Positions 17,807 to 26,363 are shown, numbered from the stretch's first letter. The stretch: DNA of 64,000 bases from Labrenzia sp. PHM005 (GCF_006517275.1 NZ_CP041191.1:5575001-5639000); one strand, 5' to 3'. Numbers and translations are program-made. The notes: generated by a model from the sequence alone, not told the origin.

Positions 17807-17867
17807 ACAAAAAATTTGTCTTTTTTGGTATTACCAACATATAAAAAGCTGTATTATAGAAAATACA
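17807..17867. promoter_or_regulatory. Three inverted repeats between divergent catabolic operons
   Basis: Three palindromes lie here: ACAAA-AAA-TTTGT (17807-17819), a perfect TTGGTA-T-TACCAA (17825-17837), and TGTATT-6-AATACA (17850-17867). The central one has the G-G-T-A...T-A-C-C core common in operators of HutC-type GntR regulators; the gene for such a regulator begins 84 bases away. A GGGAGGG ribosome binding site follows at about 17873 for the rightward operon. Confidence 0.55.
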
Positions 17868-17883
17868 AATTTGGGAGGGCGGT

Positions 17884-18450
17884 ATGCCAATCGTCGAACT
17901 GCATCTGCTGCAGGGATATGGGGCCGAGGACAAACGCCGACTGCATGAAGGCCTGACAAATGCCGTCCGCCTGGTGGTACCTGCTGCGCCTGAGGCCATC
18001 ACTGTCATGATCCACGAAATGGAGCCGGCGAACTATTCCCGTGGCGGCATTCACCGAACGGGTGCCGCTGCGCATACAGATCCGGCAGAGATCGTGAAAG
18101 ATTTCTTGGGCACCATGGAAGCGCGGGATCTTGAGAGCGCGCGTGCGTTCTTGAGTGAGGACTTTTTCATGCAGTTTCCCGGCGCGCCGCCGATGTACAC
18201 ACTGGAGGAATTGATTGCCTGGGCAGGCCCTCGCTACCGTTTTGTCAAAAAGGCGTATCAAGGCTTTGACGTCCTGCAAGACACCGGCCCCGCGGCGCTG
18301 GTTTATTGCCGTGGCACCCTATCTGGAGAATGGCCCGACGGTACCCCGTTTGATGGCATTCGATTTATCGACCGGTTCGAAATCGAGACTGGCAAGATCA
18401 CACGCCAAGACGTGTGGAACGATCTTGCGGAGGTGAAGGCAATAGTATGA
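17884..18450 (+). CDS. 4-oxalocrotonate-tautomerase-like domain fused to a SnoaL-like domain
   Basis: Protein of 188 residues in two parts. Residues 1-62 look like a 4-oxalocrotonate tautomerase unit: after Met removal the chain starts with the catalytic Pro (M-P-I-V-E), then GYGAEDKRRLHEGLTNAV with a basic pair, and VMIHEMEPANYSRGG. Residues about 68-188 look like a SnoaL/NTF2-type barrel (IVKDFLGTMEARDLESARAFLSED then DGIRFIDRFEIETGKIT). Stand-alone tautomerases are about 62 residues and SnoaL proteins about 120-140, so this appears to be a fusion. It is the first gene of the rightward operon, has a strong ribosome binding site and overlaps hyuB by 4 bases. It probably isomerises an enol/keto or unsaturated acid intermediate; the SnoaL role is unknown. 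Confidence 0.75.
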   Translation: MPIVELHLLQGYGAEDKRRLHEGLTNAVRLVVPAAPEAITVMIHEMEPANYSRGGIHRTGAAAHTDPAEIVKDFLGTMEARDLESARAFLSEDFFMQFPGAPPMYTLEELIAWAGPRYRFVKKAYQGFDVLQDTGPAALVYCRGTLSGEWPDGTPFDGIRFIDRFEIETGKITRQDVWNDLAEVKAIV

Positions 18451-20141
18451 GCGAGATAGATCCCATTACCCTGTCGGTCCTGTCTGGCCGCATGGAGCAG
18501 ATTGCCGATGAAATGGACGCTACGCTGTTTCGCGCGGCCTTCAATCCGATCATCGCCGAAGCCCACGACGCCAGCCATGGGCTCTACCATGCCGGCAGCG
18601 GTGATACGCTGGTTCAAGGCAAATCCGGATTGCCGATTTTTGTCGGTGTGATGTCTTTTGCCGTCAAGGCGGTGATTGAAAAGGTTGCAGCTGACGGAGA
18701 TTTGGCCGACGGAGACATCTTCATCTTCAACGATGCGCACATTGGCGGCACCCATCTCTCGGACATGCGTCTCGTCCGGCCCTATTTTCGGGATGGAAAG
18801 CTATTTTGTTATCTTGCTTCCGTTGGCCATTGGCATGATGTTGGCGGCGCCGTGCCTGGGAACTACAACCCTGCAGCCACGGAAGTCTTTCAGGAAGCTT
18901 TTGTGCTACCGCCGGTCCGGCTGGCCCGCGCAGGCACCATCAACCAGGACATTATCGACATTCTCTTGCGCAACACTCGCCTGCCGCAATCTGCCAGAGG
19001 CGATCTGAACGGACAGCTCGGAGCGCTCGATCTCGGTGTTCGGCGCATGGATGAACTGCTGGACGAATATGGCGCACCGACAGTGCGCTCCGCCCTCGAT
19101 GCGCTGGGACATCGGGCGGAAGCATTAATGCGGGCTGAGCTATCTGATCTACCGGATGGGCGCTGGGAGGCAGAAGATTTTCTCGACAATGATGGCATTA
19201 CGGATGAACCGCTCGCCATTCGGGTGGCGCTGGAGATCAAGGGCGACCGCATGACCCTCGACTTCGAAGGATCTGCTCCCCAATGCGCCGGACCAGTGAA
19301 CATTGCACTGCCGACAACGGTCGCAACGGCCTATGTGGCGATCAAACACATCTTTCCTGATTTGCCAGCCAATGCCGGTGTTATGCGTCCAATCACTGTC
19401 GAGGTGCCAGAAGGGTCTCTCTTGTCGGCAGAGTTTCCCAGTCCAACGGGCGGCTATACGGAGACAATCCTGCGCATGATCGATGTCATCTTCTCAGCCT
19501 TTGCAAAGGCGGCACCGGATCGCGTCGTGGCGAATGCCTACGGCACCATCAACGCGCTGTCGATTGCAGGCAAACGCAGTGACGGCAAACCCTGGGTCAT
19601 GTTCAGTTTCTACGGTGGCGGGCATGGTGGCTCTCCCGAAAGCGATGGTCTCAACCATGGCAACGCACCGATTTCTACGGCGACCATCCCTCCGATGGAG
19701 ATTCTAGAAGCCGCCTATCCGGTGATGTTCCGCAAATGGGCACTGCGGCCGGACAGCGCCGGAGCGGGCAAACATCGCGGCGGAATGGGGGCGGTCTACG
19801 AGATCGAAGTTCTGGAAGAAAACGGCGCGGAGGCATTTTTGTTCGGCGAACGCGGACGCTTTGCTCCCAAGGGTATTGCGGACGGCCAGGACGGTGCACT
19901 CAACCGGTTTTCCTTCGAGCAGGATGACGGCTGGCAGACGCCACCACTCGCTTCAAAAATGCGCGGCATCAAATTGCAGCAGGGTCAGGCGGTTCGTCTG
20001 GAAACTCCAGGTGGGGGCGGTTACGGCAAGGCGGAGGACCGCTCAGCAACTGATGTTGCCCGGGACGTGGCCCGAGGGCTTGTTGAAGGGGAAGTCGCCG
20101 ACCGGATCTATGGACGCACATGGCGGGAGGCCTCCTCATGA
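18447..20141 (+). CDS. hyuB: HyuB / hydantoinase B-oxoprolinase family subunit
   Basis: Protein of 564 residues, the usual length of the B subunit of N-methylhydantoinase/5-oxoprolinase-type enzymes. Landmarks are DPITLSVLSGRMEQIADEMD, FIFNDAHIGGTHLSDM (metal-binding region), SVGHWHDVGGAVPG and the C-terminal GGGGYGKAEDR. The start at 18447 (MSEIDPIT) is chosen for its 4-base overlap with the gene before it; an upstream in-frame codon at 18414 would add 11 unlikely residues. It works with HyuA in ATP-dependent opening of a cyclic amide or imide, or in carboxylation in some relatives; the substrate is not determined by sequence. Confidence 0.9.
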   Translation: MSEIDPITLSVLSGRMEQIADEMDATLFRAAFNPIIAEAHDASHGLYHAGSGDTLVQGKSGLPIFVGVMSFAVKAVIEKVAADGDLADGDIFIFNDAHIGGTHLSDMRLVRPYFRDGKLFCYLASVGHWHDVGGAVPGNYNPAATEVFQEAFVLPPVRLARAGTINQDIIDILLRNTRLPQSARGDLNGQLGALDLGVRRMDELLDEYGAPTVRSALDALGHRAEALMRAELSDLPDGRWEAEDFLDNDGITDEPLAIRVALEIKGDRMTLDFEGSAPQCAGPVNIALPTTVATAYVAIKHIFPDLPANAGVMRPITVEVPEGSLLSAEFPSPTGGYTETILRMIDVIFSAFAKAAPDRVVANAYGTINALSIAGKRSDGKPWVMFSFYGGGHGGSPESDGLNHGNAPISTATIPPMEILEAAYPVMFRKWALRPDSAGAGKHRGGMGAVYEIEVLEENGAEAFLFGERGRFAPKGIADGQDGALNRFSFEQDDGWQTPPLASKMRGIKLQQGQAVRLETPGGGGYGKAEDRSATDVARDVARGLVEGEVADRIYGRTWREASS

Positions 20142-22201
20142 GCGGACGCATGGTTGGCGTTGATGTCGGAGGCACATTTACCGACATATTTGTACTCAAC
20201 GAGGAAGACGGAACTGCATCTGTCGCCAAGGTGCCGACAACGCGCCCTGACCAATCGGGTGGATTTCTGGACGGAATTTCGCAACGGGTTCCAGATCTTT
20301 CGGAAATCTCCGTTGTGGTACATGGCACAACCGCCGGCACCAACGCACTCTTGGAGCGAAAAGGTGCAACAACCGGGGTTATCTGCACCGAAGGCCTGCG
20401 CGATGTCTTGGAAATGCGCCGCCGGGACCGGCCGCGAACCTGGGGCCTCAGAGGTGATTTCGAACCGGTTGTTGACCGGCGCAACCGGTTGGAAGTGCCT
20501 GAACGGACGCTGGCTGATGGCACAATCCGAACACCCGTTGATCTTGAAGCTGTGCGTGCGGCTGCCCGGCGGCTCCAGGCGCAGGGCTGTGACGCGATCG
20601 CGATCCTTTTTGCCAACGCTTACGCCAATCCGGAAAACGAAGCGGCAGCCGTCACAGCCGTACGCGAGATCTGGCAAAACCCGCATGTATCGGCATCTTC
20701 GGAAATCTTACCGGAAATCCGGGAGTTTGAACGGTTTTCAACCACAGCACTCAACGCTTATCTACAGCCGGAAGTGTCCGGCTATCTGGACCGGCTTGAG
20801 CGTGCGCTGACCTCGGGAGGTTTTGACGGCGAATTCATGATCGTGCAGTCCAATGGCGGCGTCATGGCGGTCGACACGGCCTGCCGTCTCCCGGTCCGCA
20901 CAGCACTGTCAGGCCCGGCTGCAGGCGTGATCGCGGCCGGTTACATTGCGTCTTCGGCAGGCTTTGACAATGTGATCACCGGTGACATGGGCGGGACGAG
21001 TTTCGATGTCTCGCTCATTTCGGACGGCCACTCGATGCTGTCGCCGCAAACCGCTATCGATTTCGGCATGGTGGTGCGCACGCCAATGATCGAAATCACC
21101 ACAATTGGTGCAGGTGGTGGGTCCATCGCCTGGGTCGATAAGGGTGGGCTTTTGAACATTGGCCCTGAAAGCGCCGGATCGAACCCCGGGCCAGTCGCTT
21201 ATGGATTGGGGAACACCCGCCCGACTGTGACGGATGCCAATGTCGTCCTCGGCCGCATCGATCCGGACAATCCGATCGGCGGAAAACTTGAAAGGCTCGA
21301 TGTGGAGGCTGCTTCTGAGGCGATCGATCAGCATGTCGGCCAACCTCTCGGCCTGAACACCATCCAGGCGGCTGAGGCCATTCTGCGGGTGGCCAATTCC
21401 CGAATGGCCGGAGCGATCCGCCTTGTCAGTATTGAGCGAGGTTTTGATCCAAAACGCTTTGCCTTCATGCCGTTTGGCGGTGGTGGCGCGCTGCATGCAG
21501 GTGCCATGCTCAAGGATGTCGGCATCGCCCGCGCCATTGTTCCCCGTTATCCCGGTGTTACCTCCGCGATGGGCTGTGTCATTGCGGACATGCGCCAGGA
21601 TTTTGTCCAGACCATCAATTCATTGGTAGACCAACTGGATGTTGTCGCGCTCAAAGCTTTCATGCAGATCCATGTCGACCAAGGGCTGGCAATGCTCGAT
21701 GCGGCCCGGACCCGCTTCGACAGCCGGACACTTAGTTTTGAACTGGACATGGCCTATGTCGGCCAGACGCATACAGTCTCTGTGCCGCTAACAATCCGAA
21801 CTGAAAAAGACAAAGTTCTCCCGCCAACCACAGCGGAGATTGAAGCGGCCTTCGATACTGCCTACGAAGCGGCTTTCGGACGGTTACTGGAAAAGGGTGT
21901 CCGGCGTGTCTTGAACCTGCGCAGCGCGGTGACAGGACTTCGGCCAAAATTCGATCTGCGAGCCCTTGCGCCAACTGGCACGGAAGTCCCGCAGCCCCGA
22001 ACAAAACGAAACGTCCATTTTGGAGACGAATGGCACGAGACCGCGATTTACGACCGGCTCGCGCTGCCTGTGGGAACCGTCGTTCAGGGACCCGCAATCT
22101 TGGAACAACCGGATACGACCGTGCTCGTTGAACCAGACCTGCAAGCGCGTGTCGACGCCTTTGGCAACACCATCATCGAACCTTCGGAGGGCGTGTCATG
22201 A
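20138..22201 (+). CDS. hyuA: HyuA / hydantoinase A-oxoprolinase family ATP-binding subunit
   Basis: Protein of 687 residues with the actin/hexokinase-type ATP-binding fold: phosphate-1 motif VGVDVGGTFTDIF at the N-terminus, HGTTAGTNALLERKGA, the phosphate-2 region VITGDMGGTSFDVSLIS, GAGGGSIAWVD and the conserved MPFGGGGALHAGAML. The start at 20138 (MSGRMVGV) overlaps hyuB by 4 bases. With HyuB it forms the two-subunit enzyme that activates a lactam or imide carbonyl with ATP before hydrolysis. It overlaps the isochorismatase-like gene by 4 bases, so the product of ring opening is likely passed to the following enzymes. Confidence 0.92.
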   Translation: MSGRMVGVDVGGTFTDIFVLNEEDGTASVAKVPTTRPDQSGGFLDGISQRVPDLSEISVVVHGTTAGTNALLERKGATTGVICTEGLRDVLEMRRRDRPRTWGLRGDFEPVVDRRNRLEVPERTLADGTIRTPVDLEAVRAAARRLQAQGCDAIAILFANAYANPENEAAAVTAVREIWQNPHVSASSEILPEIREFERFSTTALNAYLQPEVSGYLDRLERALTSGGFDGEFMIVQSNGGVMAVDTACRLPVRTALSGPAAGVIAAGYIASSAGFDNVITGDMGGTSFDVSLISDGHSMLSPQTAIDFGMVVRTPMIEITTIGAGGGSIAWVDKGGLLNIGPESAGSNPGPVAYGLGNTRPTVTDANVVLGRIDPDNPIGGKLERLDVEAASEAIDQHVGQPLGLNTIQAAEAILRVANSRMAGAIRLVSIERGFDPKRFAFMPFGGGGALHAGAMLKDVGIARAIVPRYPGVTSAMGCVIADMRQDFVQTINSLVDQLDVVALKAFMQIHVDQGLAMLDAARTRFDSRTLSFELDMAYVGQTHTVSVPLTIRTEKDKVLPPTTAEIEAAFDTAYEAAFGRLLEKGVRRVLNLRSAVTGLRPKFDLRALAPTGTEVPQPRTKRNVHFGDEWHETAIYDRLALPVGTVVQGPAILEQPDTTVLVEPDLQARVDAFGNTIIEPSEGVS

Positions 22202-22818
22202 GCGAGCCGAATACGTGGGACTTGTCCAGGACGGCGCTCCTGACGATCGATCTTCAAAACGACTTCATTCATCCAGAAGGTGCTTATGGCCGGGCCGGAC
22301 AGCGTGCAGATAGCATTGCCGCATTGCCGGAGCGTATAGCGCCGTTGGTCGCTGCCATTCGGCAACGCGGCGGACACTATGTTTCAGCCCAATTTACGCT
22401 GGTTCCCGACGCCGGCGGCGAGCCGCTGATTGCGCCGCATCTGAAAAAGCTGCGTCCCTTTCTGGGTAAAGGAGATTTCGCACCGGGCAGTTTCGGCAAC
22501 ACTCTGGTCGACGTTCTGTATCCGGCCGATTTTGTGGTCGAGAAAGTGGCCTATTCCGCCTTCTATCAGACGCGTCTTGAATACATCATGCGCGCTGTCG
22601 GCATCGACAATCTGATCGTCGGAGGTATCGTGACCAATGGCGGCGTGGCTTCCACATTGCGCGATGCCCATTTACGCAACATTGACACGGTCCTCCTGAC
22701 AGACGGCACTGCGGCCTTCAATCAAGACGTCCATGACGCCACGTTGTTGTCGCTGGCAACGGTTACCCATGAGATGAATTGTCAGGACGCACTGGCCTGG
22801 CTGGAGGCAGCATCATGA
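22198..22818 (+). CDS. Isochorismatase-fold hydrolase lacking the nucleophilic Cys
   Basis: Protein of 206 residues of the isochorismatase/nicotinamidase superfamily. The catalytic Asp18 (LLTIDLQNDF) and Lys116 (VVEKVAYSAF) are present, and the cis-peptide region is GGIVTNGGVASTLRDA. In amidase members this last motif reads T-N-x-C-V; here the Cys position is Gly149 (codon GGC, one base from TGC). By what is known of the family, loss of this Cys is seen in PhzD, which hydrolyses the enol ether of isochorismate by acid catalysis. So an amidase role, which the HyuAB context would otherwise suggest, is doubtful. It overlaps hyuA and the lyase gene by 4 bases each. Confidence 0.85.
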   Translation: MSEPNTWDLSRTALLTIDLQNDFIHPEGAYGRAGQRADSIAALPERIAPLVAAIRQRGGHYVSAQFTLVPDAGGEPLIAPHLKKLRPFLGKGDFAPGSFGNTLVDVLYPADFVVEKVAYSAFYQTRLEYIMRAVGIDNLIVGGIVTNGGVASTLRDAHLRNIDTVLLTDGTAAFNQDVHDATLLSLATVTHEMNCQDALAWLEAAS

Positions 22819-23681
22819 GCCTGAAACAACGCCTTCAAAAGAAAGACATTCTGATCGCCCCAGGGGTCTATGACGGTTTGACCGCATCCTTGGCGACCGC
22901 GGCAGGCTTCGAAGCCCTGTATCTAAGCGGCGCGGCGGTTGCCTATACACGTCTGGGACGGCCCGATATCGGCCTGACCTCAGTGACCGAAATGACTGAC
23001 ACCATGGCGCTGATCGCTGACCGCTCCGAATTGCCGGTCATCATTGATGCGGACACCGGTTTCGGCAATGCGCTCAACGCGCAGCGCACCATGCGCCTTT
23101 ATGAGCGGGCCGGAGCCTCAGCGCTCCAGGTCGAGGACCAAACCTACCCTAAGCGTTGCGGACACCTGTCGGACAAATCGCTAATCCCTGCAGAGGAAAT
23201 GGCGGGCAAGGTTCGGGCGATGGCCGATGCGCGCCGTTCAGACGAAACTCTGATCATTGCTCGAACGGATGCTATTGCCGTTGAAGGATTTCAGGCAGCG
23301 ATTGACCGCGCCGAGACCTACCTGGAAGCGGGCGCTGACGTCCTTTTCATCGAAGCACCGCAATCGCGAGAGCAGCTTTCGGATATTGCACAGCGTTTTG
23401 AGGGGCGCGTTCCCCTCCTTGCCAATATGGTCGAGGGTGGTTCAACACCGATTACCGGCGCGGACGACCTGGAAGAACAGGGCTATTCCATCGTCATTTT
23501 CCCAGGCGGCATCGTACGCGCCCTGGCCCGTACCGCTCAAGACTATTATCAGAGCCTGCACCAGCATGGCAGCAACCGGCCCTTTGCCGACAGGATGTTC
23601 GACTTCAATGGTTTGAATGGCGTGATCGGGACGGCGGACATGCTTGCCAAGGGCGTTGCCTATGACCGCAATGAAACCTGA
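22815..23681 (+). CDS. Isocitrate lyase / PEP mutase family lyase with KRCGH motif
   Basis: Protein of 288 residues with the (beta/alpha)8 fold of this superfamily. Metal ligands are in VIIDADTGFG, and the active-site loop is YPKRCGHLSD (Cys115 in K-R-C-G-H), the version that marks C-C bond lyases such as 2-methylisocitrate lyase and 2,3-dimethylmalate lyase rather than PEP mutases or hydrolases. FIEAPQSREQL and LANMVEGG complete the site. It probably splits a 2-hydroxy-tricarboxylate or substituted malate into a 2-oxo acid and a short acid. The start at 22815 overlaps the previous stop by 4 bases. Oxaloacetate decarboxylase-like members are an alternative. Confidence 0.85.
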   Translation: MSLKQRLQKKDILIAPGVYDGLTASLATAAGFEALYLSGAAVAYTRLGRPDIGLTSVTEMTDTMALIADRSELPVIIDADTGFGNALNAQRTMRLYERAGASALQVEDQTYPKRCGHLSDKSLIPAEEMAGKVRAMADARRSDETLIIARTDAIAVEGFQAAIDRAETYLEAGADVLFIEAPQSREQLSDIAQRFEGRVPLLANMVEGGSTPITGADDLEEQGYSIVIFPGGIVRALARTAQDYYQSLHQHGSNRPFADRMFDFNGLNGVIGTADMLAKGVAYDRNET

Positions 23682-25041
23682 CGTTGCTCCTGCGCCTGAC
23701 GCCTTCGATCTAACCTGTGAAACCCTGATCATCGGTGCGGGAGCTGGCGGTTTGGTGGCCGCGCTTGCGGCCCATGAAGCCGGTCAGTCGGTTTTGGTGA
23801 TTGAGGCAGACCCAGTGCCGCAAGGCTCAACGGCCCTCTCCGCCGGATTGATCCCGGCCGCGGGAACAAAAGCCCAGGCTGTTGCCGGAATTGACGATGA
23901 TGCGGTGCTGTTCGCAGCTGACATTCAAGCCAAGGCCGACAACGAAAACGAGCAAGCCTTGGTCAACCGTTTAGCCAATGCGTCCGGTCCGGTCATTGAT
24001 TGGCTGACGGAAACCTTCGGAATGCCGTTTTCGGTGGTGTCCAATTTTGATTATCCAGGCCACAGCCGCAGGCGCATGCACGGCCTGCCGACACGGTCCG
24101 GCGCGGAGTTGATCGACCGGTTGCGGGCAACATGCGAAAGCGCTGGGATTGACATCATTTGTGAGCGCCGCGCTCATCGGTTGTTTTTGGACGGTGACCG
24201 CGTTTCCGGTGTTGCTGTTACGCGTCCTGATGGCGGCGTTGAAACAATCGGCTGTGACAAGCTCGTTCTGGCTTGCAACGGCTTTGGCGGAAATCGGGAC
24301 CTGGTGCATCAATTCATGCCGGAGATCGAAAACGGTGTTTGGTTCGGACATGACGGCAACCGGGGCGAAGCACTGCTTTGGGGAAAGGAGATCGGTGCGG
24401 ATCTTCAACACCTGAACGCCTATCAGGGACACGGCAATGTCGCGCACCCCCACGGCATCCTGATCACCTGGGCGGTCATCATGGAGGGGGGCGTCCAGGT
24501 CAACTGTGAAGGCCGGCGTTTCTGGAATGAGACCAAAGGTTATTCGGAAGCCGCACGAGCGGTCCTCTCCCAGCCGAAGGGCGAGGCCTACGCCATTTTT
24601 GATGGTCGTATCGCCGAAATTGCCCGGCAGTTCGAGGATTTCAAACAGGCCGAAGCGGCCGGAGCCATCAAGGTATCGGCAACACTCGAAGGTCTGGCAG
24701 GAGAGCTCGGTTTGCCGGTTGGCCCGTTCGTGGAGACCATGAACGCTATTCCTGTAGACGGTCCAGATGCGTTCGGCCGCACCTTCAAAAGCCCTGCCCT
24801 CAAAGCACCCTACTTTGGTGTCCGCGTAACCGGCGCATTGTTTCACACGCAAGGCGGACTTCGAACGGGCAAAGATGCTCGTGTTTATCGCACCGGCGGT
24901 ACGTTGTTTCCCAATCTGTTTGCCTGTGGCGGTGCGGCCTGCGGGGTTTCCGGCAGCGGAGACAGCGGCTATCTCTCCGGCAATGGCCTTCTGAGCGCGG
25001 TCGTCTTGGGCAAACTCGCCGGAGAAGCGCCGTTGGACTAG
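23662..25041 (+). CDS. FAD-dependent fumarate reductase / 3-ketosteroid dehydrogenase-like flavoprotein
   Basis: Protein of about 459 residues. The dinucleotide-binding motif IIGAGAGGLVAALAAHEAG is near the N-terminus. The capping-domain and C-terminal FAD region show TGALFHTQGGLRTGKDARV and the final FACGGAACGVSGSGDSGYLSGNGLL, typical of the flavocytochrome c/fumarate reductase family (tricarballylate dehydrogenase is one member). It may reduce or form a C=C bond in the acid made by the operon. The start is either the ATG at 23662, after an AAGGGCG site, or the one at 23671; both overlap the lyase gene. It is the last gene of the rightward operon and meets the aminotransferase tail to tail. 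Confidence 0.87.
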   Translation: MTAMKPDVAPAPDAFDLTCETLIIGAGAGGLVAALAAHEAGQSVLVIEADPVPQGSTALSAGLIPAAGTKAQAVAGIDDDAVLFAADIQAKADNENEQALVNRLANASGPVIDWLTETFGMPFSVVSNFDYPGHSRRRMHGLPTRSGAELIDRLRATCESAGIDIICERRAHRLFLDGDRVSGVAVTRPDGGVETIGCDKLVLACNGFGGNRDLVHQFMPEIENGVWFGHDGNRGEALLWGKEIGADLQHLNAYQGHGNVAHPHGILITWAVIMEGGVQVNCEGRRFWNETKGYSEAARAVLSQPKGEAYAIFDGRIAEIARQFEDFKQAEAAGAIKVSATLEGLAGELGLPVGPFVETMNAIPVDGPDAFGRTFKSPALKAPYFGVRVTGALFHTQGGLRTGKDARVYRTGGTLFPNLFACGGAACGVSGSGDSGYLSGNGLLSAVVLGKLAGEAPLD

Positions 25042-25069
25042 CGATACACGCACATCGTATTTCATATCC

Positions 25070-26341
25070 TCATAATTGACCGGCTGCCTTGGCGATTGCT
25101 GCGTCGGTCTGCTGCAGATCTTCTTCTGACAGCGCCAGATGTGCATAGAGCTTGCTGTCGGGTTTCAAGATCCCGCTCTGGCGCAGCGACGTATTGAACG
25201 CCTTCGCCTGCGCCGCATTGTTCTTGAGCGTGTCACGATAATCGCGCACTGTGTCTTCAGTGAAGACGACATCGAACAACATGGGTTCCCCGACGATCTG
25301 GTGGGGAACGCCGGCGGCCGAAAGATGCGTCGCGTAGCTTTGCATCAACCGCTCACCGTTTTTCTTAATCTCCTCGTAGGCGCCCGGACGCCGCAGAATT
25401 TCCAGCGTCTTCAAGCCCGCCACACTGGCAACGGGGTTGCCGCTCAGCGTTCCTACCTGAAACGTGAAACTCGTCTCGCCGACAATGGCCTTGTCGAAAT
25501 GGGCCATAATCTCGGATCTGCCCGCAATGGCTGCGAGCGGAAAGCCGCCGCCAATGATTTTGCCGAGCGTGCACAGATCCGGCACGACGCCGTAGTACTC
25601 CTGCGCCCCGCCATAAGCGAACCGGAAGCCGGTCACCACTTCATCAAAGATCAGAACGATTTCATGCTTGGTTGCCAAATCCCGCAAGGTCTGCAGAAAC
25701 CCCGGTGCAGGCGGGATCAACCGCTGCAACGGCTCCACAATGACACAGGCGATTTCGCCGGCATATTCCTCAACCAGAGATGTGACGAAATCCGCGTCGT
25801 TGAACGGCGCAATCAACATGTTGTCACGCACGCTTTCCGGGATCCCGGCGGAATCTGGAACGGCTTGCGGGAAATTGACGAGCGTCTTAGGTGCAAGGCT
25901 CATCAAGGCTTCGCCTGACATGCCATGGTAGCCGCCCTCGAATTTGAGGATTTTGTCTTTCCCCGTAAAGGCGCGGGCAAGCCGCATGGCGTACATGTCC
26001 GCTTCTCCGCCCGTCGACACGTAACGGATCTGCTCGGCGCAGGCCATGGCCTCGACCAAGACTTCAGCAAGCTCAATGCCGGCGGCATTGTTGGTGAAGA
26101 ACGTCATGCCCTTGCCAAGCTGCTCTTGCACCGCGTCCAGGACTCCCGGATGGCCATGGCCCAGGATCATTGGACCGGATCCGATCAGATAGTCGATATA
26201 CTCGTTGCCATCTTCGTCCCAGACCCGAGAGCCCTTACCCTCGCGCAAGATCAAAGACGGATCGAAATTTCCGAACCCTGCGGCAGGCAGGACCTCGGCT
26301 GCGCGGGTCTGCCAATCGGATTGCGAGATCTTCGTTTTCAT
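25070..26341 (-). CDS. Class III PLP-dependent aminotransferase (glutamate-1-semialdehyde aminomutase-like)
   Basis: Protein of 423 residues. Landmarks are GSGPMILGHGHPGVLDAVQ, STGGEADMYAMRLAR (phosphate contact), EGGYHGMSGEA, the PLP Asp in LIFDEVVTGFRF and the Schiff-base Lys in TLGKIIGGGFPLAAI. In place of an ordinary hemL this gene ends the betaine-type operon, 22 bases after the last enolase-superfamily gene, so it probably transaminates an intermediate. An attractive candidate (inference) is 5-amino-2-oxopentanoate, the ring-opened form of pyrroline-2-carboxylate, giving 2,5-dioxopentanoate. Confidence 0.85.
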   Translation of the reverse strand: MKTKISQSDWQTRAAEVLPAAGFGNFDPSLILREGKGSRVWDEDGNEYIDYLIGSGPMILGHGHPGVLDAVQEQLGKGMTFFTNNAAGIELAEVLVEAMACAEQIRYVSTGGEADMYAMRLARAFTGKDKILKFEGGYHGMSGEALMSLAPKTLVNFPQAVPDSAGIPESVRDNMLIAPFNDADFVTSLVEEYAGEIACVIVEPLQRLIPPAPGFLQTLRDLATKHEIVLIFDEVVTGFRFAYGGAQEYYGVVPDLCTLGKIIGGGFPLAAIAGRSEIMAHFDKAIVGETSFTFQVGTLSGNPVASVAGLKTLEILRRPGAYEEIKKNGERLMQSYATHLSAAGVPHQIVGEPMLFDVVFTEDTVRDYRDTLKNNAAQAKAFNTSLRQSGILKPDSKLYAHLALSEEDLQQTDAAIAKAAGQL

Positions 26342-26363
26342 GGGCGTTCCTCTCAGACTGGCC

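Noticed and set aside
23971..25146. A 391-codon leftward open frame over the flavoprotein gene
   Set aside because: Antisense to a gene with intact FAD motifs and no recognisable domain of its own.
25070..26341. hemL (glutamate-1-semialdehyde aminomutase for haem synthesis)
   Set aside because: The fold matches, but its place at the end of a betaine-type operon points to a catabolic aminotransferase.
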